A DNA stretch of 32,134 nucleotides from an uncultured Rhodospirillales bacterium (GTDB lineage: Bacteria; Pseudomonadota; Alphaproteobacteria; Reyranellales; Reyranellaceae). This document shows positions 23,625 to 32,079 of this stretch, in pieces. Each line of letters begins with the position of its first letter. Position 1 is the first letter of the stretch. The notes beneath the pieces were generated by a model. The model was not told the origin of the DNA. It was given only the letters and a program-made list of their open reading frames with translations, and ran no database searches. The DNA lies in contig CAMFJT010000038.1 in the NCBI GenBank assembly GCA_945957125.1, positions 1 through 32,134 of the forward strand, written 5' to 3'. Both the position numbers and the translations under genes were made by a program.

Positions 23625-24596
23625 TCACCGCACCGAATACACGAAGGCAGCGCCTCCGCTCTGCCGCGGATTTCCGCCCGAGCCGCTGGCCGGCGTGCTC
23701 ATGGCTTCGTAAACGAACATCACGAAATCGCTGAATGCCTTGCGGCCATCGAAAGGTGCCTGGCCGTCGACGAGCCGGCAGGTGCCGGCACGCGATGCGC
23801 AGACATAGAAATCGATCCCGCTGTTCGAACCGAGCCTCGCCATGTCCTCGGTCCTTTCCGAGCGCGTGCGGATGAAGTGATACTTCAAGCCCGGATTGAG
23901 ATGCGGGCGGGGAGCCTTGCCGTGGAGATCCTCGATGCACACGACGCAACTCGGGCCCTGCGTGAAGCTGGGATCGGCATGGAACAGCCGCGAGGCGGCC
24001 GCTCCGGAATGGTCCAGGCAGCCATCCACTTGGTATCGGATGTTGCCTCCCGCCGATTCCGGCTGAACCGCCAGCGACTGGATGGCGTAGTCGCACAGGA
24101 ACTGCCTTTCCGCTTCCTTCTCGGTGAGGTCCCTGCTCGGATCCTGGCGCGGCATGGTGCCGGTCGCGAATTGATAGAGGGTTCGCAGGCGCCGCAGCTG
24201 GTTCGCGGAGTTCGCGGGCACCATGGTCCAGCTCTGGTTCCAGGCATCCGTGAACTGAACCCCGATGCCGGGCGCGGCGATCGCCGAGGTGGAGGTGCTC
24301 TGCGCCGTGGACCTTGCTCCCGTCGCCACCCTGTTGGCCACGGCCAGGCTCGGTCCCAGCGGGATGGACACCGAGGGAGCGATCGAGTTGGCCGTCTGCG
24401 CGGAGCCGATCGAGATCGTCACCTGGGAGGGAACGAATTCCGGGTCTGCAACGGCCTGGGACAGATTGTAGAGGATCTGCGTCTTGGTCAGCGAACTGAG
24501 CGAAGAGGCCAGGTCTGCCGTGTTGTAGTTCAATTGGGTGCTGGCGCACGCCGAAGTCAGGAAACAAGCGATTACGCAGATCAACCCGCGACTCAT
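23625..24596 (-). CDS. Putative lipoprotein of unknown function
   Basis: This 323-residue protein is not recognised. A lipoprotein signal is clear: MSRGLICVIACF then the lipobox LTSAC with the lipidated cysteine at 17. The next residue is Ala, so outer-membrane sorting is likely. The mature part begins with a Ser/Ala/Thr-rich segment (about 20-110), then a more globular part with several cysteines (168, 193, 217, 220), including CVVC at 217-220, and ends in a Gly/Ser-rich tail. Relatives I can recall only as hypothetical proteins. It reads away from the SDR gene at 24757 and appears monocistronic. The ribosome binding site is GAGGGCG just before the ATG. Confidence 0.72.
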   Translation of the reverse strand: MSRGLICVIACFLTSACASTQLNYNTADLASSLSSLTKTQILYNLSQAVADPEFVPSQVTISIGSAQTANSIAPSVSIPLGPSLAVANRVATGARSTAQSTSTSAIAAPGIGVQFTDAWNQSWTMVPANSANQLRRLRTLYQFATGTMPRQDPSRDLTEKEAERQFLCDYAIQSLAVQPESAGGNIRYQVDGCLDHSGAAASRLFHADPSFTQGPSCVVCIEDLHGKAPRPHLNPGLKYHFIRTRSERTEDMARLGSNSGIDFYVCASRAGTCRLVDGQAPFDGRKAFSDFVMFVYEAMSTPASGSGGNPRQSGGAAFVYSVR

Positions 24597-24756
24597 GACG
24601 CCCTCGAGAGGAGTTCCATTCCACCATGCTCGACGTTCTTGCTTCGAAATGACCGCTCGGCCGGCGTTCGCGAGAAAAGCAATCCCTTCGTCAAGCAGTT
24701 CATCCTATCATGGCACCAGTCCCGAGGAAGTGGCCTCGGGGCAGGAGCTCGCCGCA

Positions 24757-25536
24757 ATGCGCAAGAAAATCGCCCTCGTCACCGGTGCCGCGCGTGGCAT
24801 CGGTCTCGCAGCGGCGACCCGCTTCCTCGAGGACGGTTGGCGGGTCGCGATGCTCGACGTGCTGGGCGATACGCTGCGCGCCTCGGTCGAGGCGCTGTGC
24901 CATACTGAGGACACCCTGGCGCTCGAGGCCGATGTCTCCGATCCGAAAGCCGTCCAGGCCGCGGTGGATCGGGCCCATCGGCAGTTCGGCCGCATCGATG
25001 CGCTGGTCAACAACGCGGGCATCGCGGTGTTCAAGCCGATGCTCGACGTGACGCTGGAAGAGTGGCAGCGGGTCCTGGCGGTCAACCTCACGGGCCCCTT
25101 CCTGATGACCCAGGCCGTGGCACCGATCATGCGCGACCAGGGCGGCGGCGCCATCGTCAACATCACCTCGATCTCGGGCCTGCGCGCCTCCACGCTGCGC
25201 GTCGCCTACGGCACCAGCAAGGCCGGTCTCGCCCATCTCACCAAGCAGCAGGCCGCCGAGCTCGCGCAGTACGGCATCCGCGTCAACGCCGTGGCGCCGG
25301 GCCCGGTCGACACCGCCATGGCAAAGGAAGTGCATACGCCGGCGATCCGGGCCGACTATCACGACCATATCCCGCTCAACCGCTACGGCCTAGAGGCGGA
25401 ACTCGCGAACGCGATCTGCTTCCTGTGCGGCGAGCAGGCAAGCTACATCACCGGCCAGGTGCTGGCAGTCGATGGCGGCTTCGACGCGACGGGCGTCGGC
25501 CTGCCGACCTTGCGCGGCGAGCGGCGCAACCAGTAG
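24757..25536 (+). CDS. SDR-family oxidoreductase
   Basis: This 259-residue NAD(P)-dependent classical short-chain dehydrogenase has TGAARGIG at 9-16, an aspartate at 34 after the second strand (favouring NAD), NNAG at 85-88, and catalytic S138, Y151 and K155 (YGTSK). The C-terminal YITGQVLAVDGGFDATG is the family's usual end. The ATG at 24757 has GGAG 11 bases upstream; a longer frame runs back through the lipoprotein promoter region and is discounted. It is convergent with the kinase gene, with only three bases between stops. Substrate unknown; relatives include 3-oxoacyl-ACP and polyol dehydrogenases. Confidence 0.92.
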   Translation: MRKKIALVTGAARGIGLAAATRFLEDGWRVAMLDVLGDTLRASVEALCHTEDTLALEADVSDPKAVQAAVDRAHRQFGRIDALVNNAGIAVFKPMLDVTLEEWQRVLAVNLTGPFLMTQAVAPIMRDQGGGAIVNITSISGLRASTLRVAYGTSKAGLAHLTKQQAAELAQYGIRVNAVAPGPVDTAMAKEVHTPAIRADYHDHIPLNRYGLEAELANAICFLCGEQASYITGQVLAVDGGFDATGVGLPTLRGERRNQ

Positions 25537-25539
25537 GGA

Positions 25540-27672
25540 TCACTGCTTCTGGAACTCGAAGTCGCAGAAGGCCTCCGGGTGCTTCTGCGACACCGTCATC
25601 CGGTTGCCGCTGACCTGGCCCGACATCGGCGCCTCGCAGGCGCTGTTCGCGAACGAACCGTCGGGCCGAATGGTGACGCTGCAACTTGCGGTCCGGTTCG
25701 CGAAGGTAAAGCCGTAAGCGAGGCGGTTGCCCTCGATCGTCACACCGTAGAAGCGCTGCGGCGTGCTCGGGATGCACTTCGAGCGCACGATGCTCCAGCG
25801 TCCCGCGAACGCGCCGGCATCGGGGCTGCGCCGCGCCGGGTTGGCCGCCGCAGTAGCGGCGTCGGGCCGCGCCTGCTCCCGGCGCTTGGCCTCCTCCTCT
25901 GCCGCCTTCTTCTGATCCGTATCGAACTTCGCGAGCGCCGCCGTCGCTTCGCCGACCAGGCGTTGCCGCTGTGCAGAATCGATGTAGCCGGTCGCCGGGA
26001 AGCCGCGGGCAGACTGCCATGCCGCGATCATCTCGCGCGAGCGCGGCCCGAACATGCCGTCCGCGCCGTGCGTATCGAGCCCCTGGGCGGTGAGCGCCAC
26101 CTGGATGCGTTGACGATCGACCAGCCCGAGATGCAGTGCGGCTTCGGCCGCTTCCGCCACCTTGCGATCGGAGGCCGTCTGCGCCTCGGCCGTGGCCTTC
26201 GCGGCCTCCGCTTCGGCGTTGCGCGCGCGGTCTTCCGCGGCGGCCTTCTCCGCGGCCTCCCGATCGGCCGCCTGCCGTGCGGCCTGGTTCCTCTCGGCCT
26301 CGGCTGCCTCACGGCGCGCGGCCTCAGCGGCTGCCCGGGCGTCCTCGTCGGCCTTGCGCCGCGCTTCCTCGGCGGCCGCATCGGCGCGCTGCTTCTCCGC
26401 AGCCGCCGCGGCCTCCAGCCGCCGGGCCTCCGCCTCCTGCCTCTCCTTCTCGGCGGCCGCCGCCGTCGCTGCCGCCTGGCGTCTCGCCTCCTCTTCGGCT
26501 CGTTGCCTTTCGGCCGCCACAGCCGCCTCTGAGGCCTGCCGCTGGGTTTCCTCTTCGGAACGCCGCTTTTCTGCCGCAGCGCCAGCCGCCTCGGTTGCAC
26601 GGCGCTCGGCCGGCGGCCGATCCGCCTCCGCGACGGGCGCCTTGCGCGGCTCGAGCAGGAAGAGCGCCCCGGCCACCCCGGTCGCGATCAGGACGATGGC
26701 GAGGCCGGCGATCGCCCCTACCCGCCAGCGCGACGGCTTCGGCGGCGCCTGTACCGCGCCCGCCTTCTCGCGCACCTCTCCCGGGAAGAGAGCCGCGCGC
26801 CACGCGGCGATGGACTGAGGCCGCGCCTCGGGGCGAACCGCCATGCCGCGATCGATGCCGGCGAGCAGCGCCGGTGGGAAACCCGCAAGCCGGCGTCTGG
26901 CAAGCGGCACGTACTTGTCCTCGAGCACGCGATCGACGGCACTCGGCGGCTTCTCGCCCGCGATCGCCTGATAGAGTGTCGCCGACAGGCCATAGATGTC
27001 GGTGTAGGGGCCCTGCCGGGCGTCGGTGAACTGCTCGACCGCGGCATAACCCGGCGTGAAGATGCCGGTCAGCGCCGAGGTGCGGCCGGCCACTGCTGCC
27101 CGCGCCGCCCCGAAGTCGATCAATGTCGGCTGGCCATCTTCATCGAGCAGGATGTTGTCCGGCTTGATGTCGCGATGGATGAAGCTCGCCGAATGAACCT
27201 TTTCCAGCCCGTCGAGCACGGCACGCAGGATGCGTTCGACCTCTGCCGCGGCGAGGCGTCCCTGCCGCTGCAGCCGGAGGCCGAGGGTCTCGCCCTGCAC
27301 CAGCTCCATGACGATGTAGGCCGTCCCGTTCGCTTCCAGGAAGTCGTGGACGCGCACGATTCCTGGCGCACGCTGGAATCCGGCCAGCGTCCGGCCCTCC
27401 TCCACGAAGCGCTGACGCCCCCAGGCAAAATCCTCAGCCGCTTCGGTCGAGTTCGGCAATACGGTCAGCCCGTCGTGGCGCATCGCGAAGCTGGTCGGAA
27501 GATATTCCTTGATCGCGACGTCGCGCCCGAGCTGGTCGTCATGTGCCCGGTAGGTGATGCCGAAGCTGCCCTGGCCAAGCACGCCGGTGATCCGATAGCG
27601 GCCGACGACGGTGCCGACCGGCAGCGCCAGGAAATTCTGGGTCGATGGCTTAACCACCTTGGTATCGGGCAT
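25540..27672 (-). CDS. Transmembrane serine/threonine protein kinase with peptidoglycan-binding-like domain
   Basis: This 710-residue Hanks-type kinase has an unusual tail. The cytoplasmic kinase domain (about 25-295) has the glycine loop GQGSFG (33-38), ATP-binding K55, catalytic HRDIKPDN (166-173) and DFG (186-188), all intact. A transmembrane helix follows (about 318-341). Then comes a long Ala/Glu/Arg-rich, predicted coiled-coil or helical rod (about 352-512), and a peptidoglycan-binding-like domain (about 513-575: LVDRQRIQVALTAQGLD, GADGMFGPRSREMIAAWQ). The C-terminal module (about 622-710) is probably beta-rich, with four cysteines (633, 664, 679, 703). It should sense the cell envelope and phosphorylate cytoplasmic targets. 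The ATG at 27672 begins MPDTKVVKPS. It is separated by 156 bases from the sugar ABC operon upstream on the same strand. Confidence 0.93.
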   Translation of the reverse strand: MPDTKVVKPSTQNFLALPVGTVVGRYRITGVLGQGSFGITYRAHDDQLGRDVAIKEYLPTSFAMRHDGLTVLPNSTEAAEDFAWGRQRFVEEGRTLAGFQRAPGIVRVHDFLEANGTAYIVMELVQGETLGLRLQRQGRLAAAEVERILRAVLDGLEKVHSASFIHRDIKPDNILLDEDGQPTLIDFGAARAAVAGRTSALTGIFTPGYAAVEQFTDARQGPYTDIYGLSATLYQAIAGEKPPSAVDRVLEDKYVPLARRRLAGFPPALLAGIDRGMAVRPEARPQSIAAWRAALFPGEVREKAGAVQAPPKPSRWRVGAIAGLAIVLIATGVAGALFLLEPRKAPVAEADRPPAERRATEAAGAAAEKRRSEEETQRQASEAAVAAERQRAEEEARRQAAATAAAAEKERQEAEARRLEAAAAAEKQRADAAAEEARRKADEDARAAAEAARREAAEAERNQAARQAADREAAEKAAAEDRARNAEAEAAKATAEAQTASDRKVAEAAEAALHLGLVDRQRIQVALTAQGLDTHGADGMFGPRSREMIAAWQSARGFPATGYIDSAQRQRLVGEATAALAKFDTDQKKAAEEEAKRREQARPDAATAAANPARRSPDAGAFAGRWSIVRSKCIPSTPQRFYGVTIEGNRLAYGFTFANRTASCSVTIRPDGSFANSACEAPMSGQVSGNRMTVSQKHPEAFCDFEFQKQ

Positions 27673-27700
27673 ATGCCGGCGTCTTCCTGGAAATGTACGA

Positions 27701-27716
27701 GCGGGAAGCGTCCCGC
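27701..27716. other. Short hairpin in the permease-kinase spacer
   Basis: GCGGGA / TCCCGC around AGCG, 29 bases before the kinase start. The 156-base spacer 27673-27828 shows nothing else clear. A terminator for the upstream operon or a promoter-proximal structure are both possible; no T-run is present. Confidence 0.35.
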
Positions 27717-27828
27717 CCAACCTGACAGCCGGCGCCGGCAATGGCAACGCCCCCAACCGGGCGACCTTCGGCCTCCGGCCGGTCGCGCCGCCAGCCGCGC
27801 GAGGCGCCGGGAGAACGTGTCCTGGAGT

Positions 27829-28677
27829 TCAGCCCTTGACCGAGCCGGCGGTCAGGCCCGCGACATAGTGCTCGACGAAGAAGGAGTAGATGATCGCCAC
27901 CGGGATCGAGCCCAGCAGCGCGGCGGCCATGAGCTGGCCCCAGTAGAACACGTCGCCCTTGACCAGCTCGGCGATGGCGCCGACCGGAACGGTGCGCACC
28001 TCGGTCGTGGTCAGGAAGATCAGGGCGTAGAGGAACTCGTTCTGCGCCAGGGTGAAGGCGAAGATGCCGGCGGAGATGAAGCCCGGGCCGCACAGGGGCA
28101 GGACGATCTTGATCAGGGTTTGCAGCCGGCTCGCGCCGTCGATCCGGGCGGCGTCCTCGAGCTCGACCGGCACGGTGCGGAAATAGCCCAGCAGCAACCA
28201 TGCGCAGAACGGGATCAGCAGGGTCGGATAGGTCAGGATCACCGACGTCAGCGTGTCGCCCAGCCCGAGCCGGTTGATCAGGTCGGCCAGCGGCACGAAC
28301 AGCAGCGGCTGCGGCACGAGATACGTCGCGGCGATGGCGAACGACACCAGCGTGGCGCCGGCAAAGCGCATGCGCGCCAGCGGATAGGCCAGCATCGCGC
28401 CGAACAGCAGCGAGATCGCCGTCGAGATCACCGCCACCACGAAGGTGTTCCAGGTCCATTCCAGGAAGTTGGTCTCGGTGATGAGATCGACATAGTGCTT
28501 GAGCGTCGGATTGTGCACGACCAGCGGCATGACCTTGCGGCTGTACAGCTCCTGGTTCGACTTCAGGGAAGTGACCGCCATCCAGTAGAACGGAAACAGC
28601 GCGAACAGCAGCGACACGCCGAGCGGCAGCCACAGCTTCAGCGCGCGCATGGTCCAGCCGCGGCGTTCGACGGTCAT
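27829..28677 (-). CDS. Carbohydrate ABC transporter permease (MalG/UgpE-like)
   Basis: This 282-residue inner-membrane protein has six expected helices, one of two channel subunits of a CUT1-type importer. The cytoplasmic coupling (EAA) loop reads EDAARIDGASRLQTLIKIVL, followed by PLCGPGFISAGIFAFTLAQNEF. The N-terminal helix is LWLPLGVSLLFALFPFYWM. The usual MalG-type C-terminus FFVEHYVAGLTAGSVKG is complete. The ATG at 28677 starts MTVERRGW; an ATG nine codons on is an alternative. It follows the MalF-like gene after a 169-base gap holding a long palindrome, so expression may be lower or separately controlled. No ATPase gene follows. Confidence 0.92.
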   Translation of the reverse strand: MTVERRGWTMRALKLWLPLGVSLLFALFPFYWMAVTSLKSNQELYSRKVMPLVVHNPTLKHYVDLITETNFLEWTWNTFVVAVISTAISLLFGAMLAYPLARMRFAGATLVSFAIAATYLVPQPLLFVPLADLINRLGLGDTLTSVILTYPTLLIPFCAWLLLGYFRTVPVELEDAARIDGASRLQTLIKIVLPLCGPGFISAGIFAFTLAQNEFLYALIFLTTTEVRTVPVGAIAELVKGDVFYWGQLMAAALLGSIPVAIIYSFFVEHYVAGLTAGSVKG

Positions 28678-28701
28678 GATCGATCTCCCCTCCCCGTCGC
28701 C

Positions 28702-28790
28702 CCGAGCGGAGCGAAGCGTCGCCGAGGGACCTGCTCATCCCGGTCGGCGTTGAGTGAGCAGGTCCCTCCGCTGCGCCTCGCTCCGCTCGG
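28702..28790. repeat. Long palindromic repeat inside the sugar ABC operon (family F)
   Basis: An outer 17-base pair (28702-28718 with 28774-28790, one mismatch) encloses an inner perfect 14-base pair (GAGGGACCTGCTCA at 28724-28737 with its complement at 28755-28768). It fills the space between the two permease genes. It is different from families A, C, D and E. Confidence 0.85.
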
Positions 28791-28846
28791 CGCCGGTCGG
28801 GACGACGGAGGCTTTTCAGGCAAGATCGACAATGCTTTCAGGCCCC

Positions 28847-29776
28847 TCATGACTTCGACGGCCGCATGTAGATCGCCATGGCGAGGATGATCAGCGCCAG
28901 CGGCGGCACCATCGACAGCGCGATGGCGGCACCCTGGCCGAACTGGCCCGCGCCCATGGCGACGTCGAAGGCATAGGTGGCGAAGACGTGCGTGGCGTTG
29001 GCGGGCCCGCCGCGGGTCAGCACGTAGATGAGCTGGAAATCGGCGAAGGTGAAGATCACCGAGAACATGGTGACGATGAAGATCACCGGCTTGAGCAGCG
29101 GCAGGGTGACGTAGCGGAAGCGCTGCCAGCCGCTGGCGCCGTCGATGGTCGCCGCCTCGTAGAGCTCGGGTGGGATCGTCTGCAGGCCGGCCAGCAGGGT
29201 GATGGCGTAGAACGGCAGGCCGCGCCAGGTGTTGACCACGATCAGCGAGAGCATCGCGAGGTGCGGATTGCCGAGCCAGCTCGGGCCGGGATTGGCGATG
29301 CCGGTGAACACCAGCAGCCAGTTGATCACGCTGAAGGCGGGATCGAGAATCCATTGCCAGGCGATGGTCGAGAGCACGGTCGGCACGATGAACGGCAGCA
29401 GCAGCAGGGCGCGCGTGAGGTTCCTGAAGCGGAACTCCTGGTTCATCACCAGCGCCAGCCCCAGCCCGCCGACCATCTTCAGCAGCGTCGCGGCGATCGT
29501 GTAGACGAAGGTGTTGAGCACGACCTGCCGGAAGATCGGGTCGTGCCAGGCGTGGATGAAGTTGTCGAGACCGATGAACTCGCCCGCCTGCGCCACCGGC
29601 CGGTTCTGCAGGCTGATCCAGATGCCGTAGAAGAACGGATAGCCGACCAGCGCCACCAGGAACGCCACGGGCGGCGCCACCATCAGCCAGCTGAATACGC
29701 CCTCGCGCTCCAGCCAGCGGCCGAGCGAGAACGCCGGCCGCCGGCGCTCCAGCGCCGGCGCTGCTGCCGCCGTCAT
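28847..29776 (-). CDS. Carbohydrate ABC transporter permease (MalF/UgpA-like)
   Basis: This 309-residue inner-membrane channel subunit partners the MalG-like protein. Family marks are the first helix FSWLMVAPPVAFLVALVGYP, FIGLDNFIHAWHDPIFRQV, the coupling loop YEAATIDGASGWQRFRYVTL followed by PLLKPVIFIVTMFSVIFTF, and a hydrophobic C-terminal helix. The product begins MTAAAAPALERRRPAF. The start lies three bases after the binding-protein stop, so the two are translationally linked. Substrate (sugar, glycerol-phosphate or polyol) not predictable. Confidence 0.92.
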   Translation of the reverse strand: MTAAAAPALERRRPAFSLGRWLEREGVFSWLMVAPPVAFLVALVGYPFFYGIWISLQNRPVAQAGEFIGLDNFIHAWHDPIFRQVVLNTFVYTIAATLLKMVGGLGLALVMNQEFRFRNLTRALLLLPFIVPTVLSTIAWQWILDPAFSVINWLLVFTGIANPGPSWLGNPHLAMLSLIVVNTWRGLPFYAITLLAGLQTIPPELYEAATIDGASGWQRFRYVTLPLLKPVIFIVTMFSVIFTFADFQLIYVLTRGGPANATHVFATYAFDVAMGAGQFGQGAAIALSMVPPLALIILAMAIYMRPSKS

Positions 29777-29779
29777 CCG

Positions 29780-31069
29780 CTAGGCCTGCCGATAGATCTG
29801 CTTGAGCTGACCCTTGGCGTCGGCGATGACCTCCTTGGTCGACTTGCCCGCGCAGGCCTTGGCGAACATGTCGATGACCACGAATTTCGCGATGGTCTCC
29901 GACTGCGCGCGACTGAGCGGTGCGGGCCAGCCCGGCAGGTGCGAGGTCTTGAGCGCGTCGCGGTACGGCAGGTTGCGCGGCTCGACCTTCCACATCGGCG
30001 CATCGTCGTAGGCATGCAGAAAGGGCTGGTAGTAGGTGACCGCCACGTCGTACCACGCGCCGGCCTGCTCGGGCTTCATCAGCCAGCGCAGGAAATCCTT
30101 TGCCGCCTTCTGGTCCTGCGTGTGCGTGAAGATCGCGTGGCACAGCGGATTGAGCATGTGGAAGCGGCCCTTGGGACCCTTCGGATTCTCCGACTGGTCG
30201 ATCACCTTGGCCATGTCGGGGAAATCCTTCTTGGCCGACCACAGGATCGATTCGGCGTTGTTGGTGCAGGAAATCTGCTCCGACAGGAACGCCTTGTTGT
30301 TGTTGACGTCGGTCCAGCCGAGGCAATCCTCGACCATCGTCTCCTTGTACAGCCGACGGCAGTAGTCGATCGCGCGCGCGGTCTCGTCGGAGTCGATCAC
30401 GATGGTCTTGCCGTCGGCCTCGACCTCGCGGGCGCCGTAGGACCACAGCAGCGGATAGAGCCAGCCGTGATTGTCGCCGAAGCCGTGGCCGAGCTCGAAG
30501 CCGAACGGATGGCCCGCCTTCTTGAGCTTGATGCCGGCTTCCAGCAGCTCGTCCCAGGTATCCGGGAACTTGTCGTAGCCGGCCTGCTTGAACCAGTCGG
30601 TGCGCCAGTTCATGAGCTGGCCGATATTGCCGAACGGGATGGCCTTCCACTTGCCGTTGACGACGACGGCTTCCGCCGCGGAGTCGTACCAGCCGCCGGA
30701 TTCCTTGCCGATCTCGCCGGCGATGTCGCTCACGTCGACGAACTTCTCGTCGAACAGGAAGGCCCAGTTGAAGCCGATATGGGTCATGTCCGGACCGGTG
30801 CCGTTCTCGGCCGCGGTCGTGACGCGGGTCTGCAGGCTGCCGACGCTGACCACGTCGTAGTTGATCTTGATGCCTGTCGCCTTCTCGTAGGCGGCGGCCA
30901 GCTTGTTCTTGAAGAAGGCGTCGTACGGCGGCACGAACGAGCTTTCGTGCATCATCGTCATGCTCTTCGGCGCCGCCGCTACGATGGAAGGTGCGAGCAA
31001 CGTGCCGGCGGCACCCAACGCTGTACGCTTGAGGAATACTCGACGCGACTCACGGGAAGAAACGCGCAT
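29780..31069 (-). CDS. Extracellular solute-binding protein, family 1 (sugar-type ABC importer)
   Basis: This 429-residue periplasmic binding protein gives the sugar-type importer its specificity. It has a Tat signal: SRRVFLKRTALGAAG followed by a hydrophobic region and cleavage near VAAAP. The mature protein has the family features AAYEKATGIKINYDVVSVG, AENGTGPDMTHIG, and a central VNGKWKAIPFGNIGQLMNWR. The ATG at 31069 is preceded by GAGGGGGG. It leads the operon binding protein, MalF-like permease, MalG-like permease. Export folded by Tat is common in alphaproteobacterial CUT1 systems. The ligand cannot be read from sequence. Confidence 0.92.
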   Translation of the reverse strand: MRVSSRESRRVFLKRTALGAAGTLLAPSIVAAAPKSMTMMHESSFVPPYDAFFKNKLAAAYEKATGIKINYDVVSVGSLQTRVTTAAENGTGPDMTHIGFNWAFLFDEKFVDVSDIAGEIGKESGGWYDSAAEAVVVNGKWKAIPFGNIGQLMNWRTDWFKQAGYDKFPDTWDELLEAGIKLKKAGHPFGFELGHGFGDNHGWLYPLLWSYGAREVEADGKTIVIDSDETARAIDYCRRLYKETMVEDCLGWTDVNNNKAFLSEQISCTNNAESILWSAKKDFPDMAKVIDQSENPKGPKGRFHMLNPLCHAIFTHTQDQKAAKDFLRWLMKPEQAGAWYDVAVTYYQPFLHAYDDAPMWKVEPRNLPYRDALKTSHLPGWPAPLSRAQSETIAKFVVIDMFAKACAGKSTKEVIADAKGQLKQIYRQA

Positions 31070-31171
31070 ATCTACGCCCCCCTCTGTGCTTGTCGATGGG
31101 GGCAGCATAGCCGAAGGATTTCGCAGCCACCATCACGATAGCGTGGTGGTATGTGGGGAATCTTCTGCTGG
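31070..31171. other. Upstream region of the sugar ABC operon
   Basis: This is the first part of a 338-base gene-free stretch between the divergent binding-protein and transposase genes. It should contain the operon promoter, but I find no convincing -35/-10 pair. Confidence 0.4.
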
Positions 31172-31256
31172 GGGCGCGCCACTCCAGTGGCGCGTCTTCC
31201 TCGGCATTGCAGCATTCCATGACACGTCACTGGAGCGGCGCGCCCATAGGCGCTAA
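31172..31256. repeat. Palindromic repeat, family C copy 2 (paired)
   Basis: GGGCGCGCCACTCCAGTG at 31172-31189 pairs with 31228-31245 at 17 of 18 bases. The left half is also a nine-base-arm hairpin (31175-31194), and the right half continues with CCCATAGGCGCTAACC, as at 22181-22196. Confidence 0.82.
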
Positions 31257-31407
31257 CCCAACTTGCGCAGTTGGATGGCGGTTTGAGTTTTTTCGATCGA
31301 AGCGCGTGAGGCGGATCAATGGGTTGGAAGGCGATTGAGCGGGGAATCGGGATGTAGTGCCGACCATCCCCATTTTCTCGGGGCTTGGATTGAGTTGAGA
31401 TGGGCGC
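31257..31407. other. A/T-richer spacer and probable left end of the IS1634-like element
   Basis: GC content drops noticeably (for example GTTTGAGTTTTTTCGATCGA near 31283), unlike the flanks. It precedes the transposase directly, so the left terminal repeat of the insertion sequence probably lies here; without the right end I cannot place it. Confidence 0.45.
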
Positions 31408-32079
31408 ATGTACTTGCGCTACACGACCCGCAGGAAGGACGGCAAAGTCCACCGTTACTGGCGCCTTGTGCGCAGCGTTAGAGTTGGTCGCAGGGTCATC
31501 CAGCAGACTGTGGCGCAGCTTGGCGAACTCGACGCGCGGGGTCGACTGCAAGCGCAGGCGCTTGCGCGGCAGCTGATCGGCACGCCCGAGCAGGCCGGCC
31601 TGTTCGACGACGGCAATCGGGATGTGACGGTGCCGGTTCGCCTGAAGGGCGTGCGGGTGGAGCGCTCCCGGCAGTTCGGCGATGTCTACCTGGCGCTGGC
31701 ATTGTGGCGCGGCACGGGCCTGGCCGACCTGTGCGAGAGGTTGCTGCCCTCGGGCAAGGAGGCGGTGTCGTGGTCGAAGATGGCGGCGGTGCTGGTGGCG
31801 GCGCGGCTGTGCGAGCCGTCGAGCGAGCTGCACATCGCCGAGGACTGGTAGCGCCGCACGGCGCTGTGCGATCTGCTGCAGCTCGACGACGCTCTGGTCA
31901 ACAAGGACCGGCTCTATCGCGCGCTCGACCTGCTGCTGCCGTACAAGGCGGAGCTGGAAGCGCACCTGTCGCGCCGCTGCGGGGAGCTGTTCACGATCAA
32001 CAACGAGGTGCTGCTGTACGACGTGACCAGCACCTACTTCGAGGGCGAGGCGGAGGGCAACGTGCTGGCCCGTCGCGGC
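31408..32079 (+). pseudogene. IS1634-like (IS4-group) transposase, interrupted and truncated
   Basis: The N-terminal part of a DDE transposase reads in one frame, with MYLRYTTRRKDGKVHRYWRL, then VSWSKMAAVLVAARLCEPSS and LLYDVTSTYFEGEAEGN, where the aspartate is the first DDE residue. A TAG at 31849-31851 interrupts AEDW-RRTALCDLL at a place where tyrosine is likely, and the same frame continues beyond it. The homology stops after LARRG at about 32079; a further stop follows at 32101-32103. Both defects imply the protein is dead unless read through. The rest of the element is outside the window or lost. Family assignment is from recognised sequence style. Confidence 0.82.

Noticed and set aside
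16937..27672. A cognate PP2C phosphatase and Hanks kinase pair
   Set aside because: The two genes are about 8 kb apart in separate transcription units; nothing but co-presence links them.
31849..31851. Programmed stop-codon readthrough in the IS1634-like transposase
   Set aside because: No readthrough signal is visible, and the homology is also lost at 32079, so simple decay is more likely.
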